A DNA stretch of 64,000 bases. Origin: Jaltomata sinuosa (taxonomy: Eukaryota > Streptophyta > Magnoliopsida > Solanales > Solanaceae). The position numbers and the translations under genes are program-made. Each line of letters opens with the position of its first letter. Position 1 is the stretch's first letter. Location: positions 930,001-994,000 of the forward strand of contig QJPP01000030.1 of assembly GCA_003996215.1 (NCBI GenBank). The letters are read 5' to 3'. Shown one piece after another: positions 56,208-64,000 of this stretch. The notes beneath the pieces were generated by a model. It was not told where the DNA came from, made no database searches, and worked only from the letters and a program-made list of their open reading frames with translations.

Positions 56208-58668
56208 ATGGTTTCACCAAGTAAGCATTACAAACCCCATATGCCAATTCTTGGAAAAAATTGGATCTTTTTTGAAAAGTTTTGGATTTATTTGTTGTAT
56301 TTATTAGGGGCAGCACGGGCACTAAAGCTTTCGCTATGCCCGGGGATTTGTTGTATTTAGTATTGGAATGAAATAGAGGGGAGTGGATTTAGTTTTGATA
56401 TGGTTTACCTCAGCTAGTTTTGGATTAATGTGTGTATGGTAGGAGTAGTTTTTTTCCAAGATTGTCATTTGGTTCTTGAAAATTGTATTTTTCACCTTAG
56501 ATTTTGTATATCTACGACCCCTTTATGTATATAGCTGCTGCATTAAGTGGAGTCATTTGAAAGCTTGTTTCTTTCTGTGTTTTAAGTTCTCTGTGGGCTC
56601 AAATGTTGGATGAATAAACTAATCCCTGTTTCCAATGTGCACTAAGTCAGTTAAGTTGGACCAAATCCAATATGTTGCTGCTATGAAGTTACTAATCAAA
56701 TCATTTCTTAAGAGGTTTAAGTAATGTACTGTGTCAATTGGTTTCTGTTTTTTCTTGAGCCGAGGGTCTATAGGAAACAACCTCTCTACCTCTGTAGTAG
56801 GGGTAAGGTTTACGTGCACTCTACTCTCCCCAGACCCCACTTTGTGGGACTACACTGGGTATGTTGTTGTTGTACTGTGGCAATAGGTAACAGATATCTG
56901 CATTCATTTGATACATATCCACATAATTTACTTTGAGTAAATGGGAAAGTTGAAAAGTTTGTCAAAGAGCTTATCTGTGTGCTTTGTCTAGTACTCTGAC
57001 AATTACAAATACTTGTCAAAGCTTTTCCCAGATAAGCACGCACTATATGCAGCGTCCCTGCATTTATTTGATATCTAATTAACTTGTTGTGATACCATAA
57101 CATTATCTATTATGGGGGAGGAGGTGGTACTGATACAAGATACAAGAAAAGAAAGAGATAAGTATGTTAAAATTTGCTCGTTTCATTAATACATGACAGG
57201 CTTACACCTTGAAATCGGTTGGTAACTCTGTATGGTGAGAGATATTATGTAACTTTAATATTTTGCATGCTAAGTTGGGGTTACTGAATTAAGTTCATAA
57301 AGCACTTTGTAGGTCAATCTGGCCCCATAAAACCGCAGAGAGGTGTTAGCACTCGCGGTAGTAATTGTTCAACTAGGCTCACTGTTTCCCCATTAATATC
57401 ATGTGATGATAGGTGAGTTTGTAGTCTCCTTTGTTTCCCATCCACAGAATCCCAAATGATATTAACTGGACTGGAAGCTTTTCAAGAAGCGTTTATCTGT
57501 AGTACTTTTTGACAACTCCAAAGCATGGAATGCAATTACGTTCCTTTGAAATCAGTCTATCTAGGTAAACATTATATAAGCTTTTGAACTTATCTCTCTA
57601 CTCCAAAGTGAATGTCATGGTGTGACATGACGCGATTTCTAAAGGTAAACTTGGAGATGCATGTTAGTTAGTGTTACATGGGAAGAGAAGTAAGACTAGT
57701 TTTTGAATTTGGAAAATCCTGCTTAACTTTTTTGAGCTATCAAATTTCAATGAGACGTGAAATGTTAAAACACTTTGTTTCCAAATATAGAATATAGACA
57801 TGGATGTTGAGGATTCATATAGCTGACCCCGACTGATTTAGAATTGAAGCGTTGTTGTTGTTGTAGATTATAGAATTTACATTTAGGATCATCGCAAAAA
57901 AGGAATCTTAGCTCCAAATCAAAAAGGGAGGAGTCTTAGTTACTATTTATTTAGATAGAATTGAAAGTTAAGCCAGTTACTACTTCTTTCAATTGCTATG
58001 ATGTAGTATTTTGCATCATATTATGATGGTGCATAACATAACTCGGGTTCAATATTAGCTCAATCTAATTAGTTAACTAAATATCACAGAAGGCATATAA
58101 AGGATTAATATAGGAAACCTAACTAGCGTGGGCTTGAAGGTAGTTGATTCATAGAATTAGTGAACCAAATACTTTATCCAAAAAAAAAAGAATTAGTGAA
58201 CCAAATAAGGGTCACCAAAAAAAATCCTATTATAGGTAAATCTTGTTTTCCATTATTGATTTTCAGAATAAGAATTGAATGTAATCTAGTCTAGTACTTT
58301 GTCCAAAGTTTATAAGGATAGCCCATTTCAAACTAGGATATAAACATTGGATTGAACTTGTTATGATATATTCAGATATCCTGCGCAGCGAGCACTATTC
58401 AGTTATGCTTTGGCTGAACAAATCGTTGACTGTACATTCTTTGCACATTTATCATGCTGACTGTTGCTAAAGAATGTGAATTGACCATAGCTGTTGAGTA
58501 ATCCTAGTTTAGGACTGAGGCACAGTGGTTGTTGTGTGAATACTACCGCTTGTTAATTTCCAAAGGTTTTCCATGTTTAAGATTGAAAAGTAAGATGTTA
58601 TAACTTTTCTCAAGCTGCAATAAATTGGTTTATCAGAATAGATCAATTGCTAATGTCAAGCACATCCA

Positions 58669-58704
<36 letters not shown>

Positions 58705-61700
58705 TCTCAAGCCATACATGAACCATTATATACCATGTGTTCATGTGTGAAACCATTGACCGTAGATAGACAAGCATAGGTAACGTTTATAATCGTCTTT
58801 GTGCATCTACAGAATATTACCTCTTTCTCAATGTACTTTACAGGTGTTGTCCCTTATATCTTTCTGCTACTTCTTGTTGGATGCTCGGCCAGACCTCTCT
58901 ACCCACTTCCTGGCAGAAGAAATGATAGGAATAAACAGCCTTTACAAACATTTCGAGCTTACAACATCGCACACCGAGGTTCAAATGGAGAAATTCCTGA
59001 AGAAACTGCAGCAGCATACATGGTATGTCTGCAACAGAGTCGTCATATAGTTTTCAAAAAATCCAGTTTCTAAAGTAGCAAATAGGAATCAGGTCTAGTC
59101 TCCAATGAAATGGCTTCACTTAAGGCCACATGATTGATACTGAAATCGGTAATTACTACCAACAATGATAGGGGAAATTCTTTTTGCTGTTTGTATTAGC
59201 ACCTTTCTGCTTGCAATAACTGATGCTGTAATAGAAGCAAACAGGCTGTTTCTTTAGATAAACTGCAAAACATGCTCCTGAAACTCTAGTATTATGCAGA
59301 GAGCTATTGAAGAGGGTACTGATTTCATCGAAACAGATATTTTAGCATCTAAAGATGGAGCTCTTATATGCTTCCATGATGTCATCCTTGATGATACAAC
59401 TGATATAGCAAATCACAAGGAGTTTGCTGATCGAAAGAGGACCTATGAAGTTCAAGGGGTTAACACTACTGGATATTTTCTGGGTATGGATGTTATAATT
59501 TCACTTGTGCTAACTTCTACTTTTTTCCGGTCAAGAATAGATTATGTCCTTATGCTGTCATTTTGTGTATGCTTCATTTTCTTCATTTTACCCATCTGTA
59601 TTAGCAAATTTTTTAAATATTATATACTTCTAAGTGTTATACTATTTTTGTACTGATATAATATGTATCATTACTTCATCTATTAATAATTTCTTGTACC
59701 AATATGCAGTTGATTTCACCCTTGAAGAATTGAAGCTTCTGTGCGTAAAGCAGAGATATCCTTTCAGAGATCAGCAATATAATGGTTAGTTTTCTAAGCG
59801 TTCCTGTAAATACAAAACAAGATAGGGAATTTATGCTATGTGAAATGTAACATGAGCCAAAAATGTTGCTTTTGATCGACTTTGCCCAACAACAAGACAT
59901 GCATGCTCCTGCTATTTTTCTATATGGGGATAGTTTCTTCAGAAAAACCGCATCTCATTTCCTCCAATAATTTTCACCGTCTTTATTTTCAATTAACATG
60001 CAGGAGAATTTTCTATTATTACTTTTGAGGAGTTCATCTCAATTGCATTGGATGCCCATAGAGTTGTTGGAATATATCCAGAGATAAAAAATCCAGTCCT
60101 TATCAACCAACACGTGAGTTCGTTCCCTTTCTGCTACAAAATAGGGGAAACTGATTTTTATTGCAGAGTATGTTTTGCTGGAAAATCAGTTGGTACCCTG
60201 ATGTGTTATTCTCAGTTTTAAAGCTGGTATCCTTGTGTATTACTTTCAGTTATCTTATACACAAACTTCTGTTCCAACAGGTGAAATGGCCAGGTGGTAA
60301 GAAATTTGAGGACAAGTTTGTTGAGACATTGAAGAAGTATGGATACAAAGGTTCATATATGTCGAAGCAATGGTTAAAGCAGCCTGCATTCATTCAATCT
60401 TTTGCGCCAACGTCACTAATTTATATATCAAATCAGACAGACCTGCCTAAGATCTTCCTCATTGATGACACGACTACGCCAACTCAAGACACCAATCAGG
60501 TTTTCATTCCTCCGCACCTAGCTAGCACTATTTTGACAAAGAAGAAGTTGGCTATCTTTATGTGGGAAATGCTAAATTCCAAAAAGAAAAAAAGAAAGCT
60601 CTTACCCACAATCTAGCATATACAAAAAGGAACCAAACTTTTAGGACTTTGATAAAAGTGTCAACTACATCTGCACTCTATACGCAGACGTGGTAAAGAT
60701 TTGTAAAAAGCATGTAATATTAAGATTCTTGTTTAAAAGTTAACAGGATTAACAAGTACACTATACAGGCTTGATAAAAAATAGAACTTGACCCTTTGCG
60801 GATTAAGAAATGAACCTACATTCTAACATGTATTCTCTTTTTAGGAATATAGTTTTGTTGAAAATGTTCCCTAGAGAAATCTGTTTTTCACACCATTTTG
60901 CTATTGCTAAGAAAATTACTGATTTTTTTTTTTACATTTCAGTCATATTGGGAGATTACTTCAGACGGTTATCTTGACTATATCAAAGAATATGTGGTGG
61001 GGATTGGGCCTTGGAAGGACACCGTAGTTCCTTGTTCCAGCAATTATCTGCAAACTCCTTCTGATCTCGTCGCAAGAGCACATGCCCGTAATCTACAGGT
61101 ATGTGATCAATCATTGTTTCTGGGATATCATTGACATGTGAAGTTAATTGGTGATATGATATTTCCTTCCACTGATCTCTGTTCCGCAGTTATTAATTTG
61201 ATTGTGCACTAAGATTAGATTACTTTTCATTGAAGGGAAAGAAAATACCTATATATCATATAAAAGTGTTTTGAATTGGCATGTTATGTACTTTTTTACC
61301 TGGTTGAGTCCGTTCTGCTGTAAGTTTGAGGGATGCTGGGTTGCTTCTAGTTGGTGAGTGCCTGCCTCTAAGTGCCAGGTCGTTTTTTTTACATCTAATT
61401 CTTAGAGAGGCTAGCGAGTCACTATGCATTAATGACTAGTGCCTTCTGTCATAGATCCCCTACCATCTTTCTGCATTTCATTTTATGTTTAGCACACCTC
61501 TTCTTAGAATTGTCGAGTCTCCATTAACTAATTCCTTCTGAATTATTGAGCTTTCAAAGACACTGAAAGCACCTGTTTTTATGCCCACTCATGGGTAGAA
61601 GTGGTCTTTCTTTTTTCGTGCAATTCATCTTAATTTCATGCACATTCATCCTTTGAGTTTCGATAACAAATCCAGGTTCATCCATACACTTTCCGGAATG

Positions 61701-61918
61701 AGAACAAATTCTTACACTTCAACTTCAGTGAAGATCCATACAATGAGTATGACTACTGGATAAACAAGATAGGAGTTGATGGACTCTTCACAGACTTCAC
61801 AGGCAGCCTTCACCACTATCAGGAATGGACCAATCCATTTGCATCTGGAGAAAAAGAAGCAACTAGGCTTCTGCATAAGATTGAATTGATGCTTTCCAAG
61901 TTCAAATACGTCAACTGA
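56208..61918 (+). CDS. Secreted glycerophosphodiester phosphodiesterase, GDPD5/6 group
   Basis: Exons 58844-59022, 59300-59483, 59710-59784, 60004-60113, 60281-60499, 60943-61098 and 61676-61918 join in phase. With a proposed 13-nt first coding exon (56208-56220, ATG GTT TCA CCA A|gtaagc) the product has 392 residues, the usual size. It starts with a signal peptide (VVPYIFLLLLVGCSA) followed by RPLYPLPG. Catalytic residues of the family are visible: HRG (H48, R49), ETD (E75, D77) and CFHD (H90). EIKNP and GLFTDFTGSL are further conserved spots. The enzyme hydrolyses glycerophosphodiesters to glycerol-3-phosphate and an alcohol; relatives act in the cell wall or vacuole, often under phosphate starvation. 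An alternative start is the in-frame ATG at 58831, which reads MYFTGVVPYI. The exons from 58844 on are firm; the first exon is inferred. Confidence 0.87.
56306..56345 (-). repeat. Au-type SINE 3' fragment
   Basis: The words ggggcagcacgggcactaaa and gctttcgctatgcccggg are the reverse of the end of the plant Au SINE as I remember it (cccgctatgcgcgggg variant). Confidence 0.6.
56743..56872 (+). repeat. RTE-LINE 3' tail / SINE-like copy with 16-bp TSD
   Basis: Full tail from gagccgagggtctatagg to (TTG)3, preceded by a T-rich stretch. Flanks 56727-56742 (tactgtgtcaattggt) and 56873-56888 (tactgtggcaataggt) match at 14 of 16 positions. Inside the proposed first GDPD intron. Confidence 0.88.
57828..57866 (+). 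repeat. Short retroelement tail of a second type
   Basis: agctgaccccgactgattta and gaattgaagcgttgttg ending in (TTG)n resemble a different common plant retroelement 3' end (accccaacttgtttgggact type). Confidence 0.55.
58672..58701. repeat. (AT)15 microsatellite in GDPD intron 1
   Basis: Uninterrupted AT dinucleotides, about 140 bp upstream of the second GDPD exon. Confidence 0.95.
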
Positions 61919-61959
61919 GTTAAATTGTATTTAACATTGTTTGTGACAAGGCAATGCTA

Positions 61960-62047
61960 ACTGCCAAGTGCCAAGGTAGGGGTAAGGTCTTGTACACCCT
62001 ACCCTCCCCAGAACCCTACTTCTAGGACTATACTGGGTATATTGTTC
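61960..62047 (+). repeat. Young RTE-LINE tail in the GDPD 3' UTR, perfect 18-bp TSD
   Basis: An 88-bp piece of the common tail (aggtaggggtaaggtc to tgggtatattg) lies between perfect 18-bp direct repeats tgtgacaaggcaatgcta at 61942-61959 and 62048-62065. It starts 42 bp after the stop codon. Confidence 0.9.
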
Positions 62048-62281
62048 TGTGACAAGGCAATGCTATTTATTGGTCTGTATATATCATCGGCTTTCCAATT
62101 TATATTTACCAAAATAAAAACAGGTTTCAATATATTACAACTGGTGCAATAACATTCTTGCAGTGGACTTTTGCCAAATTTCTTTACATATTGCCCCTTT
62201 AGCAAGCAACATTGCATTTCTGCCTACTTGCTTCTTGGATTTCAACATCTTCCTTTAGCATACTGTTACATAAAGACAATA

Positions 62282-62370
62282 ACGACAACAACTATAACAT
62301 ACCCAATTTAATCCCACAAGTGAGGTCTGGGGAGGGTGGTGTGTACGCAGTCTGATCCTTACCTTGTACA
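62282..62370 (-). repeat. RTE-LINE 3' tail / SINE-like fragment
   Basis: Minus-strand tail with ccctccccagacctcact and a degenerate (TTG)n end. The flanks share aaagaca followed by ataa-like sequence, a possible eroded target duplication. Confidence 0.65.
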
Positions 62371-63002
62371 AAAAGACATAATGAGGGGAAAAAATAGATG
62401 TTAATTAACATGCATATATTCTTCTCTTCAGGAATAAAAGGAACTCCAGACAAACACCAGAGCTAATACAACTGTAACAACCATTAAACCTTCCTGACTA
62501 CTTAGCATTGCTTATATGAATCAACTATTTCCATTATATATATATATATATTTCAATTCTTAGAAAATGGGATTGTATGAGAAAATGACATTTTTGAAAA
62601 TCTCTAACCAGAAAGAGTGCCTTATACACTGGGAGTATATGTTTTAGCAATGATATAGTTATATCACATTAAAAATATATATGAAACATGGAGATTCGTT
62701 GATGAGATAGAGGCATAATTGGATCAGTTTGTTAATAATGAAGACATTTTTGTGCTATTTTAACAATTTAGGAACATTTTCGAACCAAAAATCAAGTAAA
62801 GGGGATTTTATCATGTTTTCAATAGTTCGTGAGTATTTTTAACCATTCTTTTTAAATATACTAAAAAAATAATTAGTGATTATAAAAGAAAATGCCAAAG
62901 TACTTTCAAGAGAGTTTGATATTTAACTATCATATCAAAAAGTTTAGAATTTGATCAGTTTAATAAATTTTAATTTATTAAAAACTAAATAATTAAGACA
63001 TA

Positions 63003-63200
63003 CACTCTCCTTTTCAATTTTTTTATTTGATACATAATTGAAGAAAACTTTTGAATCTTGTGATTTTAAACTAAAAATATGTAGAATATATCAAAATGTT
63101 ATTTAATCTTGTGATATTGAACATGTGGGAAAGTTAAAAATAAAAAGTTGCCAAAAAGGAAACATGCATTTTTTTTTAAAAGTACTAAAAAGTAAAACAA
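63003..63200. mobile_element. Eroded Stowaway MITE
   Basis: Starts ctctccttttcaattttttt-like and holds tatgtagaatatatcaaaat and cttgtgatattgaacatgtg, the inverse-oriented interior of the family at 3339-3532. Terminal repeats are degraded. Confidence 0.6.
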
Positions 63201-63496
63201 ACATAAAGATAAGACATGTGATTCTAACTCAATCGCAAAACCTAATTCTAGAGAAAATATTACTCAAGCCTATATAAGCAAATCATTAGTTTGGGGCGTG
63301 GACCGGAATCTCAAATATGGATAGACCTGATTTTAATATCATATAAAGATATGATACAAGGGGTTAACTCATTCTCTAAAATTAGCTCTAAAAAAAAGAT
63401 TACCCAATTCAATACAAGCAGATCACCCGTCTATTCCACAAATATGATACTCTAACCCAATCTAACAACAAACAAATTGAAACAGAGTGAGTATAT

Positions 63497-63716
63497 AATA
63501 CTTCCTCATTTAAAGAAAATGACATGTTTTAACTTGACACGGAGTTTAAAAAAATAAAAAAAAAGTCTTTTAAATTTTATGGTTTCAAATTAAAGTTCTG
63601 TCAAATGTATCAAAATACCTTTTAATCATGTGTTCTTAAACATGCCACGTTGAAAATTGAAATTAAAGTGTTATCAAAAAAGAAAAGTAAGTCATTCTTT
63701 TTTAAACGGAGGGAGT
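63497..63716. mobile_element. Stowaway MITE in promoter of the last gene
   Basis: Right TIR aaacggagggag with following TA is intact and the interior has acttgacacggagtttaaa. The left TIR (cttcctcatttaaag) is worn. It ends about 205 bp upstream of the ATG at 63921. Confidence 0.72.
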
Positions 63717-63920
63717 AGTAAATAAATTATTCCAATTACACTAAAATCTAAACTGTATTCTATTTGACTATTGGCTCATTACTTGCTAGTACTCTTAAAC
63801 CGTCCGGTTCCTCGATTATACCTTGCGCAAGAAACTAAGAACCGGTTCAGAGCACATAAAAACCACTTCAGACCACCGGAGAAGAACACTCGATCGTTTC
63901 CATCGGCGAAACAAGCAAGA

Positions 63921-64000
63921 ATGTTGTTTCAACTGCCTCGCCTGGCCAATGCTCTCAGAGAACCATTCGACGCCGATCAAGCTTACCTTCACCGGAAAAC
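63921..64000 (+). CDS. N-terminus of a probable ASCC3/DExH14-type RNA helicase (cut by window end)
   Basis: An ATG after caaga opens 26 codons (MLFQLPRLANALREPFDADQ then AYLHRK) to the window edge. From memory this matches the start of plant U5-200-kDa/ASCC3-like helicases (Arabidopsis At5g61140, DExH14), which begin with ML-QLPRL, then REPFD and DQAYL-RK. The upstream 80 bp are C/A-rich, like a leader. With so little sequence the name rests on memory and on gene order; only an unnamed gene start is directly visible. Confidence 0.5.
   Translation, partial: MLFQLPRLANALREPFDADQAYLHRK

Larger units (their letters stand above)
61919..63920. other. Spacer between GDPD and the last gene
   Basis: GDPD 3' UTR, then intergenic DNA with an (AT)n at 62536-62551, a tail copy at 62282-62370 and two decayed Stowaway MITEs. 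The promoter and leader of the last gene lie at the right. No other gene seen. Confidence 0.6.

Overview
This is nuclear DNA from a flowering plant, almost certainly a member of the Solanaceae. The genes have many GT-AG introns, the intergenic DNA is AT-rich, and the repeats are typical of that family: TS-type SINEs, short retroelement tails ending in (TTG)n, Stowaway MITEs with TA duplications, Tourist-like MITEs with TTA duplications and a CACTA-type MITE family. I cannot name the species.

Layout from left to right. 1-2447 (+): the 3' part of an ER-type ADP/ATP carrier (ER-ANT1-like), with its 5' exons outside the window. 3796-5209 (-): a three-exon universal-stress-protein-like gene, tail to tail with the carrier. 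8914-16241 (-): a complete eight-exon MADS-box gene of the FRUITFULL/AP1 clade with a 4.4-kb first intron full of repeats. 16242-24500: a gene-free stretch with a higher-order MITE array just upstream of the MADS gene and a 1.9-kb foldback palindrome. 25559-33611 (+): a CCCH zinc-finger protein with proline-rich and RS regions. 37006-41671 (+): a HAD/NIF-type phosphatase-like protein in which one catalytic aspartate is asparagine. 42653-42724 (+): tRNA-Thr(CGU). 43370-44855 (-): a 5'-truncated RTE-type LINE. 48430-49338 (-): a class II TCP transcription factor of the TCP5/13/17 group. 56208-61918 (+): a secreted glycerophosphodiester phosphodiesterase of the GDPD5/6 group. 63921-64000 (+): the first codons of a gene that resembles ASCC3/DExH14-type helicases.

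The genes do not form an operon-like unit, since this is eukaryotic DNA, but gene order carries information. From memory, ER-ANT1 and a USP-like gene are neighbours in Arabidopsis (At5g17400/At5g17390), and FUL, TCP5 and a DExH14 helicase lie close together on Arabidopsis chromosome 5 (At5g609xx-At5g611xx). This window may therefore preserve ancient eudicot linkage. The two developmental regulators (FUL-like and TCP) are the genes of most biological interest.

The most unusual structures are repeat-derived. They are the foldback element with mirrored 112-bp tandem units (22391-24326), the A-B-C/A'-B'-C' array in the MADS promoter, a retroelement tail inserted about 10 nt from a 5' splice site of the MADS gene, and about ten short tails that match the 3' end of the LINE found in the same window, several with visible target-site duplications. 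All exon boundaries were placed by eye from splice consensus, reading-frame continuity and family knowledge. No database search was possible.
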